Assembly: GCF_018991925.1 (NCBI RefSeq)
Contig: NW_024735554.1
Coordinates: 774,961 to 838,960 of the forward strand
Direction: 5' to 3'
DNA length: 64,000 nucleotides
Source: Homarus americanus
Taxonomy: Eukaryota; Arthropoda; Malacostraca; Decapoda; Nephropidae
Below are positions 49,127-59,917 of this stretch, piece after piece (the first letter of the stretch is position 1; each line of letters opens with the position of its first letter). A program made the position numbers and the translations under genes. Under the pieces are notes generated by a model, which was not told the DNA's origin, searched no databases, and saw only the letters and a program-made list of their open reading frames with translations.

Positions 49127-50069
49127 CTCGTTGAATGACTGTTAGCAAAGCTGTAAATATATAATATTGTTGATTTATGATACACAGCTTTATAAACCAG
49201 CGTGGGCTTATTGTACAGCGTGGTGGCTCAGGGTTAATTACATTTGACATTCAGCCTTCAATGGTAACGAGATATGAACACCTGCACAAAGGAAGGTTTT
49301 GGCTTCACACGTTCAACATAATCCACAAAATATCTCCAGTAAATGAGAAAATATCAGACTTAACTTTGTGCTAAAAAATAATCATAGAAATATTCATTTT
49401 GTCACTTTGTTATTATTACGAAAATATCTCCAACAAGACCCAGATTACAAGGAAGGTTTATTGATATGATAATAATTGTCATGGTACTCCCCTAATAGGA
49501 TTAAATAATTTGCTTCATATACTCAAATATTATCTGAATTATGTTAATCTTCAAGAACTGTTCCTTTTGTTCAACTAGGGATGGTGGAGACGTTATCTTA
49601 CGTTATCTTAAGTATAAGAAATAATGATCAAATGTATGTATATAAGCGAATTAGTATTAGTTAATGAATAGCAGGTACAGGTAGGTGATGTTAAGAGAGG
49701 TGTGCAGATCACCCACCACCTGCCTACCCCCACCCCCATGCAGTGCCCTCAACACACACCCCTCTTTCTCCTCACCCTCAGTCCTGTCTCCCACTTCCCT
49801 CCACTTCCCTTCCCTTCTTCTCACATCCTCTCCCTCCCCTCCCTTCCCCCATCCCCTCTCTCTCCCTCTCTTAGAAGTTTATTGCCACAGTTTTATAGCG
49901 TGAGCCCCGGTGTTGGTGGCTGAGGGTAATATGAAGCAATATTATCATCATTGTGTGTGTCAGGTCGAAGCCTCAAAGGCTTCTCTTATAATACCTCACA
50001 GTGTCAAAGGTTTCATGTTATTATTATTAATCCTCGGCAGCAGGGAATACAAATTAGCTTTTTTTCTTC

Positions 50070-50070
<1 letters not shown>
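49127..50070 (+). other. Non-coding stretch
   Basis: Nothing recognised except a pyrimidine-rich stretch at about 49720-49870 (CCTTCCC/CTCTCC). Confidence 0.6.

Positions 50071-50071
<1 letters not shown>

Positions 50072-50125
<54 letters not shown>
50072..50125 (+). repeat. CT microsatellite
   Basis: About 52 bases of (CT)n, close to the start of a LINE 3' fragment. Confidence 0.95.
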
Positions 50126-50128
<3 letters not shown>

Positions 50129-50165
50129 GAATCGGATAAGAATAGCCATTTTTTTAGAGGGAGAA

Positions 50166-50492
50166 TATCACATTAAGTTTATTCACTAAACTTAAAGCAG
50201 CAAGTATTGAACCAAGGATCTTAAAACATGAGCGAACTCGTAACAATGGTTTTAAATTAGACAAATTTAGATTTAGGCGTGAAATAGGTAAACACTGGTT
50301 TGGAAACAGAGTAGTGGATGAATGGAACAAGTTACCAAATATCATCATTAACTCGAATACGCTGAATTGCTTCAAACATAGGTTGGATGCTCATATGAGC
50401 AATAGGGGTTGGTTGTAAACGGGACTGCCCAGTATGGGCCAATAGGCCCGCTGCAGTTTCCTCCATTCTTATGTTCTTATGTTCTTATGTTA
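50166..50492 (+). mobile_element. Family 2 LINE 3' end with octamer tail
   Basis: The open frame reads RTRNNGFKLDKFRFRREIG, then KHWFGNRVVDEWNKLP and LNCFKHRLDAHM, ending at a stop at about 50416. This is the C-terminus of a CR1/Jockey-type LINE protein (compare the family pattern RVVNDWNKLP...SFKRRLD). After a short 3' UTR the element ends in ATTCTTATGTTCTTATG steps (50466-50491), an 8-bp tail typical of target-primed CR1-type insertions. 5'-truncated. Confidence 0.85.
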
Positions 50493-50616
50493 GACAGATT
50501 AACGTGGAACTTGACAGGTGTGCAAGACGTTGTCCACGTAGGAGAAAGAATTAATGTCAGTGGTGTTACGTCAGAAGTGAAAGTCATAGCTGGAGGTCGA
50601 AGTTCATGAAGTTATG

Positions 50617-50660
50617 GGAGGGGAGGGGAGGGGGGAGGGGAGGGGAGGGGGGGAGGGTGG
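50617..50660 (+). repeat. G-run tract, quadruplex-capable
   Basis: GGGAGGGGAGGGGAGGGGGG and onward: more than four G runs separated by single A residues, which fits the usual G-quadruplex pattern. Confidence 0.85.
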
Positions 50661-50908
50661 GTGGATGGTGATCTTAATAAATTGAGTAAAAATGTCTCAA
50701 GTTTTTTCAATACACCGAGGTATTTTTCTTCAATAAGATAACATGGTACTCAAGAGGTTATCATATTCAAGGGGTTAAGGTGACGAAGACAGAATTTCAC
50801 TTTAGGATAACATTAAACTATATATACCCTGTAGTTATCTAACACTTAATCTATGAAATATTACAAAAACAACAACATCATTTTGTTCTGTTTATTGAGC
50901 CTATAACA

Positions 50909-50946
50909 TGATGTTGACGATGATGATGATGATGATGACGACGATA

Positions 50947-51001
<55 letters not shown>

Positions 51002-51071
51002 CGACGATAATGATGATGATGATGATGATGATGATAATGATGATGACGATAATGATGATAATGATGATGAC

Positions 51072-51110
<39 letters not shown>

Positions 51111-51285
51111 GATGACGACGATAATGATGATGATGATGAGGATGATGATGACGACGATAATGATGATGATGATGATGAGGATGATGATGATGACAATTTT
51201 AATGATGAAAATGATGTTGATGACGACGATGATGATAATGATAATGATAATGATTGCAACGACGATGATGATGAAAAATAGTTAA
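50909..51285 (+). repeat. GAT trinucleotide array
   Basis: About 375 bases of (GAT)n with GAC and AAT variants. It yields poly-Met, poly-Asp and poly-Ser frames depending on phase and strand; none is a gene. Confidence 0.97.
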
Positions 51286-51305
51286 TAGCAATTCTTCTCC
51301 GATTC

Positions 51306-51307
<2 letters not shown>

Positions 51308-51345
<38 letters not shown>

Positions 51346-51348
51346 GAT
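51308..51348 (+). repeat. AG microsatellite
   Basis: About 40 bases of (AG)n. Confidence 0.95.
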
Positions 51349-52190
51349 TAAGACCTCTTTCCACTAGTCAAGACATCAGCGCCACCATCACCTCAGGTAA
51401 ATCAATTAGTACACATCAGGAGCTGGTGAGGGAGGTGGTGCGACCTGTAAAAGACTTCAGTGATGCAATTAAGTCATCCACGAGCAAAAAGGAATAGAAC
51501 TTTCCTGTGAAAAATTTGTTGGCTGGAAAATAATGCATTTCTTAGTCTTTAATTTACAATATAAATTAAACAGAAGTTAATGATAAGAAGAAGTAATGTT
51601 AATGTGAGGTAAGAAAGTTTGGACGCCTCGTTACTGGCTGTAGGGAAAAATTACCTTTGTCGAACTGAATTATGTGAAACGACAGCACTGAAAAATATTA
51701 TCAATTCTTTAGACAAGGAAATTGATATAAAAATTAATGAGAATTATAAATTATTATAAACGTTTAACATCTTCACTGATATAAACTGTCTTTAGAAAAA
51801 AAGACATGGGATGATAAAAAGTAGTTTGGAGACGAAATGATGAAACAATGTCGAGTATATTGAGTCGCTTCATAGAGGGGCTGAGGGCTTGAGTGAAGAC
51901 CGGTCTTGTGCCTGACAACAACCCTGCTTTAGGAGAGGGAGAAAGGAGGAGGAGGGGGAGGAGACGTAACATACCCCGAAGAAAGGCAGAGGGACCCAAC
52001 ATTCCCTCTCTCTTAATGAAAGGTGAAGAACAAGTGTGATGAGAGGCAGGACACCTGATATGCACTTGAACAGGTGAACCGTGAGGCTAAGGAGAACACT
52101 AGAAGAAATGGCAAGGCGTGTAGAGAGTCTGCAATTGAAGATTCGTTTGAGCAAGATGAAGGGAAGAATGTTGGAGATGAAGATGTCAGA
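51349..52190 (+). other. Non-coding stretch
   Basis: No gene was seen. Overlapping minus-strand frames at 51754-52196 show no domain. Confidence 0.55.
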
Positions 52191-52440
52191 GGTCAAGATG
52201 GGAGGGGAGGTTGGATTTGAAGGTCAGAGGTCAAGATAGGAGGTGAGTTTGGAGATGAAGGTTAGAGATCAAAATGGGAGGGGAGGCTGGAGATGGAGGT
52301 CAGAGGTCAAGATGGAAGGGGAGGCTGGAGATGGAGGTCAGAGGTCAAGATGGAAGGGGAAGCTGGAGATGGAGGTCAGAGGTCAAGATGGAAGGGGAGG
52401 CTGGAGATGGAAGTCAGAGGTCAAGATGACAGAGGAGGGA
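52191..52440 (+). repeat. 38-bp purine-rich minisatellite
   Basis: Units start at about 52289, 52327, 52365 and 52403 and contain GGTCAGAGGTCAAGATGGA. More diverged units lie upstream from 52191. The plus strand is strongly purine-rich. Confidence 0.92.
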
Positions 52441-52714
52441 GGGATGAGGGCTGGATAAAAGAGCTAGGAATGATAGATATGTAGAGGAGGAGGAGGAGGG
52501 ACATTAAGGTAACTGAGAAATTTCTCAAGGTTAAAAGCTAATCAAGGTAGAATAGGATTTTAATCAAGAAATAACAACATTATCTTCGCTGGGTCTATGC
52601 AGGTAGAGTAAGCAACGTATGTCAGCACCTGAAGGCTAGACATCCCAGCTTGTTTCACCTCGTTATTAATTAGATACTAAATAGCTACCTGGGGAAGAAT
52701 TTACGTTAGCGTTA

Positions 52715-52835
52715 GTGTCCAGACATCAGGTGAAATAAGCTTGTGTGTCTAATCATCAGGTGAAATAAGCTGCTGGGGTGTTTAATCGTCAGGTGAGCTA
52801 AGCTGGGGTTGTCTAATCTTCAGGTAATCAAGCGT
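52715..52835 (+). repeat. Short tandem of TAATCWTCAGGTGAAATAAGCT-type steps
   Basis: Three to four imperfect steps of about 30-36 bases. A related motif occurs at about 21240, so it is a dispersed decapod-type repeat. Confidence 0.7.
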
Positions 52836-53790
52836 ATACCTTACACAACGACCAAGAACTACACTACACGTTGTAATCGTTCCTCATAAATTCACACTTT
52901 TACCTCCTTACTCATCTTAACGACTCGAGTCTCCAAAGTTACTGGCGGTCTTAAATTCTGGTGAACGACTTGTTGTATTCTTACTGAAGCATAAGACCAA
53001 ACATATACCTATCATACGATCATACACAATACCATTCTGCTCCTATGAAATATATCTATTATTTTTAATCACGTGTTTTCCTTAGCAGATATACTGTAGA
53101 ATTTTCTTAATCAAGCGGAGTAATATTACCATGGTGATGTTATATTCCAGTAGGAATGGAACGAGCCAGGTGAGCTTTGAGGTCAGATGGATACAGTATA
53201 TAGCATGTACAGAACGAATATAGACAGACAGACAGACAGCGAGGTATGAAACAGTCATATGTCTAAAATATACTTAAGAGTTACTCAACTGGTCTCCAGT
53301 GTAGATAAATGCATTTATTGTCTGGAAATATACAACGGTACAGTCGCCAGCACTTATACCCGGTACAGTGGCTGGCGCAATTTGTGGGATGCGACAACCC
53401 TGTGGAATGCGTATCTAATATCCTTAGGGTGGCTACTATTACGAGGTTCCTACGGGCCCTTCCTAGAGTTTTATTAATGATGTAAATAAATACATAGTTG
53501 CTACACTGACACATCGACCTAATACGGTACCAGGTATAAGTGCAGGCGACTGTACATCACCCCAAACCAACCAGCTAATTACTAATTATTAACGAAGTCA
53601 TTAGAGAACAAGTGAAACCAAGACCTTCGTATTTATCTCTCAAAGTCTTGGTCTCTCAAGGTCTTCGTCCCACAAACACAACCATAATGTGTTGTCTCAT
53701 GGTCTTAGGACTGTCGTCTTCCGGGAAGGAGATGATCAGTGGGAATTTTAACCTTAGAATATGACAACCTTATACCCGAGGCAGGTCGTT
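52836..53790 (+). other. Non-coding stretch
   Basis: Nothing recognised except GACAGACAGACAGAC at about 53222. Confidence 0.6.
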
Positions 53791-53794
53791 GAGG

Positions 53795-54118
53795 TTATGT
53801 GAGGTGCTGTGGTGGCTGGGATGGTTCTGTGGTGGCCGGGATGGTGCTGTGGTGGCTGGGATGGTGCTGTGGTGGCCGGGATGGTGCTGTGGTGGCCGGG
53901 ATGGTTCTGTGGTGGCAGGGATGGTGTTGTGGCGGCTGTGATGGTGTTGTGGTGGCTGTGATGTAGTTGTGGTGGCTGGGATGGTGTTGTGGTGAATGTG
54001 ATGTTGTTGTGGTGCCTGGGATGGTGTTGTTGTGGTGCCTGGGATGGTGTTGTGGTGGCTGGGATGGTGCTGTGGCGGCTGTGATAGTGCTGTGGTGGCT
54101 AGGACTGTGCTGTGATAG
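53795..54118 (+). repeat. 20-bp G/T-rich minisatellite
   Basis: Units of GGTGCTGTGGTGGCTGGGAT with GTT and GCC variants, about 15 copies; strong G over C bias on the plus strand. Confidence 0.92.
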
Positions 54119-54214
54119 TCACCCTGTATTGATTTCTTTAAGTTATCTCAAAGCATCAAGAACAAACACCGCTTAAGGTGGTTAGTCTGCTCCTAACTAC
54201 TAATGGTAGTAAGT

Positions 54215-54665
54215 AAATATGAATAATTGGTTTTGAGTTATGAGTTATTGGTTATTTATGAGTTATGAGTGGTGATTTTGTGGTTATGAATTATGAGTAA
54301 TTAGTTATAATTTACGAGTTATTGGTTATGAGTTATTAATTATAATTCACGAGTTATTAGTTATTATTTACGGGTTATTGGTTATGAGTTGCGAGTTATT
54401 GGTTATGAGTTATTTGTTATAATTTACGAGTTATTGGTCATGAGTTGCGAGTTATTGGTTATGAGTTATTGACTATGAGTATGGGTTATAGGTTTTGAGT
54501 CATTGGTTATAATTTATGAGTTATTGTCTATGAGTATGAGTTATTGGTTATGAGTTTATGGGTATGAGTTATAAGTTTTGGTTATTTATGAATTATTGGT
54601 CATGAGTTGATGGTTAAGAGTTATGAGTTATTGGTTATTTATAAGTAATGTTTATGAGTTATGAG
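54215..54665 (+). repeat. GAGTTATTGGTTAT degenerate repeat
   Basis: An irregular array of GAGTTAT, TGGTTAT and AATTTAC steps, 7-14 bp each, about 450 bases. Confidence 0.9.
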
Positions 54666-54949
54666 TCAATGCATACACCAATACAAACACGCACCAATAC
54701 ATACAGTAATATACACAAAACAAAACATGCATACATACATCAATACAAACACGCGACATACCATGCATACATTTACTGAGAGCATCATATTTTGTGTTTG
54801 TGAAATATATAATACATATTTCTATCATGGTGACTGTGAGGGTTGTTATGTTTATACAGTTTAATTCTACTCGTGTTCTCTCTATTCTACTCTACTCCCC
54901 TGAATATTAAACCCTCTCCTGACATTTGCTTTTAAATGTTGGCGTGTAG

Positions 54950-54951
<2 letters not shown>

Positions 54952-55018
<67 letters not shown>
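54952..55018 (+). repeat. TA microsatellite
   Basis: About 66 bases of (TA)n. Confidence 0.97.
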
Positions 55019-55023
<5 letters not shown>

Positions 55024-55474
55024 CAAATGAAAAAACAGCGAGGAGGGGAACCAGGCAGGTAAGTAGGTAGGTAGGTAGGCAGGGTTACTGACTGCCTTGC
55101 CACATCCACTTAGCCGCTGGCCGATAGTAGTGTACTCAGAGCTCAGTCGCCCTCAACCATCCCAGTCTAGAACCTGTCTTCCGCCCCTCTCTTGGATAAA
55201 TTTTGGAATGATGTTGCTGGTAGTCTTTACATGATGCTCTGCTGCTGTCAGGTACACTATATCTAATAATTGTTTCAGGTAGACTACACAGTTGTGTTAT
55301 TAAGTGATAATATACGTAGTGTCATTCATCTAACTGTGTGTAATAAGCGTACATAACTAAGCCTAGGCACACATTGAGGCGCAGGCGACACAGGATACGC
55401 AGTGCAGGGTAAAGCAGGTTTTTGCGTCTAATTATTTCAAGTTCGAGACTTCACATTAGGACGCATGGGAGCAC

Positions 55475-55695
55475 ATGTGCAGGCCTCCGGGCGTAGTGGT
55501 TGAACCAGTTTTTGCTCGACACGTGGACGTGTTAGATTTTCAAGGCATAAAATCGTCGATTTTTTATATGGCAGAGGAACAAGATGCTATTCGGAGTCAG
55601 AGGGAACTTTATGACACTAGTCATCCTGACTATATGAAATCCATGCTGAAAGATGACATATGGGATCGTATATTTGATACTCAAGTTAGAAGACG
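55475..55695 (+). CDS. MADF/Myb-SANT-like first exon inside Harbinger-like element
   Basis: The open frame has a likely start MAEEQDAIRSQRELYDT at 55568; an upstream in-frame Met lies at 55475. SQRELYDTSHPDYM, then KDDIWDRIF, matches the first half of a MADF or Myb/SANT-like DNA-binding domain (pattern LYD..HPDY......W..I). The frame ends CGG followed by TAAGTG, so CG|GTAAGTG at 55695/55696 is a good splice donor and the frame's stop is intronic. No matching second exon was found downstream. Harbinger transposons carry such a protein beside the transposase, where it helps bind the DNA, so this is probably the leftover accessory gene. It is partial. A host MADF gene exon is the alternative. 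Confidence 0.6.
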
Positions 55696-55701
55696 GTAAG
55701 T
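55696..55701 (+). other. Putative 5' splice site
   Basis: GTAAGT directly after the exon, with CG before it. No paired acceptor is identified. Confidence 0.5.
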
Positions 55702-55875
55702 GTACAATATTGCTAACTGCAATTAAAATCATTATTAAAACTAATACTGAGCATGAACGTAGTTTACTTCATTAGTCAGAACATGACTCTACCACACAGC
55801 AAGACAGACTGCTGGTCAATGTGCGCACCACCCCTGCTCTGTGCTGACCTGCGTCTCAATATGCGCCTAGCCTAA

Positions 55876-56747
55876 GGTTTAAGTTAGCTTCTGCAATTGC
55901 CACGAGGCGGATATTTAAATTTTGTCCTTGGGAGAACATGGATAGTTGATACATCTCTCTTCAGCCTAACTTAGGGGCGTGACACTAATAGCCTCACCTT
56001 TTATGTTCGTAGATGAAACCCTCACCATCACCCTGGTATACAAGTGCAAGTTTAGGATAGCTTCGGATATCATTGAACGTATCTGAAAAATTTTACAATC
56101 TTTAAGAGCTCCTGTAGTTATAAGTGCGTATAGTGGATCACATTAAATAGAAACTACATATTAATAGAGATCAAGTTCCTGTGGCGCCAAGGCCATTAAC
56201 CAGTATACAAGGTCACTAACATCAGTATTCACCTCTTGTGTCCTTCCTGGCACTTGCAGATCCCGAAAATGGAAGCTATTAACGCCCCTCTTACTCCCAC
56301 GTGTCGGCTAAAACGTGTCTCGCAGTTAACTCGTGCAGCGGGTGGTGGCTACGTCGACCCCATTCAAGACAAGACGGCTTTAGGGAGGAAGGAACAATGG
56401 CCAAGTGTACAGTGAAGCTTTTACTTCTCATAAAATTATCCAGGTGATGCAGAAAGTGATGGAATTATTAGAATGGTGTTGGAATCTTTACTAATCAATA
56501 AAATTATCAACTCAAGTGTATCAGAGGGAAAAGTCCAATGTGTATCATAACTTCCTGGTCACACAACTGTATCTAAGTGGCCAGGTCAAATCCCTTGAAT
56601 AGTTTATTAACAACCTGACCCCATCATCTTAGATTACAAGGTGTGGTCAGCTCTCAGGAAAATTAATCTGTGTAAGGAGATCATTCTGGTACACTCTGGA
56701 TCATAAAAAGGAAGAATGATTAACCCAAATTAATATACACACGTGAA

Positions 56748-56815
<68 letters not shown>

Positions 56816-57329
56816 GTCTGGTTGAGAGATTAGGGGCACAAAACATCTTACCTTCCCTGTCCATTCTCATCAAAAACATCCTGCCAATTTGATTCTTACT
56901 TCACTATGACACTGAATTTAATTCCACGTTTTCACCAGTAGGAATAATTCGGTTTTGTTCAGTTATGTTATCAGGGCCTGATCCAGACCTCAAATGTAAC
57001 TGATGCAATCTTTCAGCTCTTTTAATCGTAGGCCGGTTAAAACAGATTTCCAAAAGTCTACGGAATTTGTACACATTCCACAACGTCGTGTTTTTAATAA
57101 ATAATTAATTAATATTTACTTGGATAAATATATGTTTAGCCAGACATTTCAGGCTATATTTTGTCATAAAATAAAACGAAGTAAGAAACTATACTTATAT
57201 ACAGTACGTAACATTTTATTGATTTACGCCCTATAACTACTGTATGTACAATACGTATACAGACACCGACATATACAAACACACGCACACGCATCAGTAA
57301 ACGTTAAATGTATGTATAGTTGGAGTCTT
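55876..57329 (+). other. Non-coding stretch
   Basis: Only the GT tract at 56754-56812 stands out. No second exon for the upstream MADF-like exon was found. Confidence 0.6.
56754..56812 (+). repeat. GT microsatellite
   Basis: About 58 bases of (GT)n. Confidence 0.97.
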
Positions 57330-57603
57330 TGGGGACATTTCCTTGAGATGTGAACCCCAAGAATATCGGAGCGTGAATCCGAAGCCTCTAAGGTACTCGG
57401 TGATTGTCTTAAAGTTTACAGTAGCAGACATAAGTGAATGTAATATTACATTATTATACAGTAGAGTACGTTACTAGGTATTGAGACGGATAATAATAAA
57501 TATGCTGGCTACATTTTCAGCCAGGGAGCTTTATGGTCAGATAATGGAGACGACTCTTGGGGTGCTGACGGCTGCCAGATCAAGTACTTGATTATCCAAA
57601 CGA
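57330..57603 (+). repeat. Unassigned repeat, first occurrence
   Basis: It contains two blocks that recur near 59 kb. TGTGAACC...GTGAATCCGAAGCC (57345-57387) recurs inverted at 58922-58968. GGAGCTTTATGGTCAGATAA...ACTTGATTATC (57526-57600) recurs in direct orientation at 59033-59105, nearly identical. The family is unknown to me. Confidence 0.8.
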
Positions 57604-58468
57604 AATATCCCTTTTGTTTAAACATTTTTAGACAATTTAAGTGCTTTCTAATTAAAGTTCACTATGTTATAAGTTCCTTAATATAGCTAGACTACTATTA
57701 TCCATTCATGTAACGTTGAGTGAATAATATCCGCCTTACAATAGACAATATAAGTTGAAACAGTAATTTGGATGGTTACACAGTATAAATCTACCACTTT
57801 ATTTCATTGATATGAAATCGTCAAGCACAATGTAAGAGACGTTAGAAAAAAAGCTTATAGTAGTAGGCTTTATGGAGTGTAGTGTGGTGTCTCTGATTCT
57901 GAGACAAGTCCATAGCCTGGTCAGTGGCATTTCTGTCAACTCACAGAATTTACTACCTGTTTACCAAATATCATTTATACAATAGGAGAAGCATCATCTC
58001 TGATTATTAAACACATATTTACATCATTGATACGATATAGCATACAAGAAACTTATTTTAATTTTATTTCTCTTCAGACAAATGCACATTTCATCATGAC
58101 TCAGGTTTGGCCCAAAGTTGACATGTAGAACATGACTTATGTTCACATACTATAGCAGACAGGATTTAATGTTTTATTTGTTTATCTCAATGACACTACA
58201 ACCAAACATAAGTATCAGAATTCAGAGATTAAGTATTTCTTACTTAACACAACAGTATGACGGAGCAACTGTCCCCTTAACGCTATACAGCAAACAGGAG
58301 ATAGAAGTCATTGCAACAGTTAGTACTGTTGTCGACTGGTTTATCATTGCCATTCACACATTAATGTTATTTATAATAAACGAAGTTTGCCAACTTCCTC
58401 GGTATTTTTTTATTACAAATGGCAGTTTAATAATGTGATGCTTATGTAAATAGAATCAAGTACAGGTA

Positions 58469-58610
58469 CAGTCACAGACAAAAGTTCGCTCCCCGCTGTG
58501 AAACTAAGTCACGGGAACGTGTCTCCCAACTGACTTACCCGAACTGTTGTATCTCGTTTGGGGTCGATGCTGCATCATTTTGGGAGGGAGCGAACTTTTG
58601 ACCCCGACTG
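58469..58610. mobile_element. TA-flanked MITE, 142 bp
   Basis: The left end CAGTCACAGACAAAAGTTCG and the right end, read inward, CAGTCGGGGTCAAAAGTTCG both continue with CTCCC, giving about 25 bp of inverted end. TA lies at both sides (58467-58468 and 58611-58612), as in Tc1/mariner insertions. No coding capacity. Confidence 0.88.
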
Positions 58611-58921
58611 TACATCTATTATTTATTGGGTCATGAAAGTCAACCTGTTATAAAAGCACACCATACTGAGACTTCAGCCCGTTCCCCTATCACCCCTAGA
58701 TTACATGAGAGTTGCATAAAAAATGCATAAAATAGCTCAGACCTTTCGCACAAGATGGGAATTCCACCCTAATATGAGGTAACACATTCTAAGCATACTT
58801 TGTGTTTTGCCCTATGTATTTATATCCTTGTTTAATAACTTTTGCATTGTAACTGCACAATCAACTCCTAAAACCTCTCCTCTTCAGCACCTATAACCCG
58901 CCAACCCCTAACACTGGCTTT

Positions 58922-59106
58922 GGCTTCGGATTCACGAGTCGATACTCTCAGGGTTCACACCTCACTGAGAGGGTGGATTGACAATGCTTAAGTGTACTAG
59001 TCGGAAATGTCCTTAACTGTATATAGTAAGAGGAGCTTTATGGTCAGATAATGGAGACGACTCTCGGGGTGCTGACGGCTGCCAGATCAAGTACTTGATT
59101 ATCTAA
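58922..59106 (-). repeat. Unassigned repeat, second occurrence (mixed orientation)
   Basis: 58922-59012 is related in inverse to about 57330-57387, including the GGACATTTCC block with about 30 extra bases between. 59033-59105 is a direct copy of 57526-57600. The mixed orientation shows a rearrangement, or two independent insertions. Confidence 0.78.
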
Positions 59107-59139
59107 GATAATTATAATTATGTCATAATCCTATGGGGA

Positions 59140-59917
59140 TCTGTCTTAGCAAACTTGCTCACAAATCCGATTGGAGTAACGTCACTAGTGGAGTACCCCA
59201 AGGCTCAGTACTTGGACCATTATTATTTATTATATACATAAACGACATAGATATCGGCGTAGACAGCAACATAAGTAAATTTGCAGAGGCACTAAAATAG
59301 GGCGTGTAATTAAATCTGATGAGGACTCCGCTAAACTAGAGGAAGATCGAAGCAAATTTTGCGAATGGGCTGAAAAAGGGCAGATGAAATTTAATGTGGA
59401 CAAATGTAATGTACTTAGTCTAGGAGATGTAAACAGAGAAACCAGATATCAGATGAACAACGTTGTTATAGAGAAATCTGACTGTGCGAAAGATTTAGGG
59501 GTAATGATAAGTAGGAATTTTAAACCAAGTAAACAATGTGTATTTGCTCGAAACAAGGCCAACAAAGTACTTGGGTTCATACAAAGGAGTGTTGGTTACA
59601 AGACTAGCGAAGCCATCCTAAAACTATATCGTGCGCTTGTGAGACCTCACTTGGATTACGCAGTTCAATGCTGGTCACTGTACTACAGAATGAATATAAA
59701 ATCTCTAGAAAGAATTCAGAGGGGAATGGCAAAACTAAACCCGGGCATTAGGAACCTTGAGTACAGAGACAGGTTAAAGCATCTTAATTTGCACTCCCTC
59801 GAGAGACGTAGAGTGAGGGGCGATTTGATCGAGGTGTATAAATGGAAGTCAGGGCTAAACAAAGGTGACATTACAAAGGTACTCAAACTTTCCAACCAGG
59901 CGCGAACTTGTATTTGA
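59140..59917 (+). pseudogene. Family 2 (CR1/Jockey-like) LINE reverse transcriptase fragment
   Basis: [20 protein letters not shown] (about 59190-59245) is RT motif B and following. The expected motif C FADD appears as FAEALK at about 59280, after what looks like a one-base loss that also shifts the frame. The frame 59384-59917 (177 codons) then carries MKFNVDKCNVLSLG, CAKDLGVMISRNFKPSKQC, ALVRPHLDYAVQCWS, SLERRRVRGDLIEVYKW and VLKLSNQART, the thumb and C-terminal part. It stops where the copy at 50.2 kb begins in protein terms, so the final C-terminus and 3' tail are missing. Dead. Confidence 0.87.

Larger units (their letters stand above)
55361..55872 (+). mobile_element. PIF/Harbinger-like element, 512 bp
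   Basis: The ends are imperfect inverted repeats: GCCTAGGCACACATTGAGGC at the left, and GGCTAGGCGCATATTGAGAC read inward from 55872. Similarity continues to about 32-35 bp. Both ends are flanked directly by TAA (55358-55360 and 55873-55875), the three-base target duplication typical of PIF/Harbinger transposons. It contains a single coding exon and no DDE transposase, so it is an internally deleted derivative. Confidence 0.75.

Noticed and set aside
50861..51285. Poly-Ser and poly-Met frames
   Set aside because: Pure GAT trinucleotide array.
55475..55699. Complete 74-residue protein ending at the TAA
   Set aside because: The TAA lies within a good splice donor GTAAGT and the MADF-like domain is cut in half, so the stop is probably intronic.
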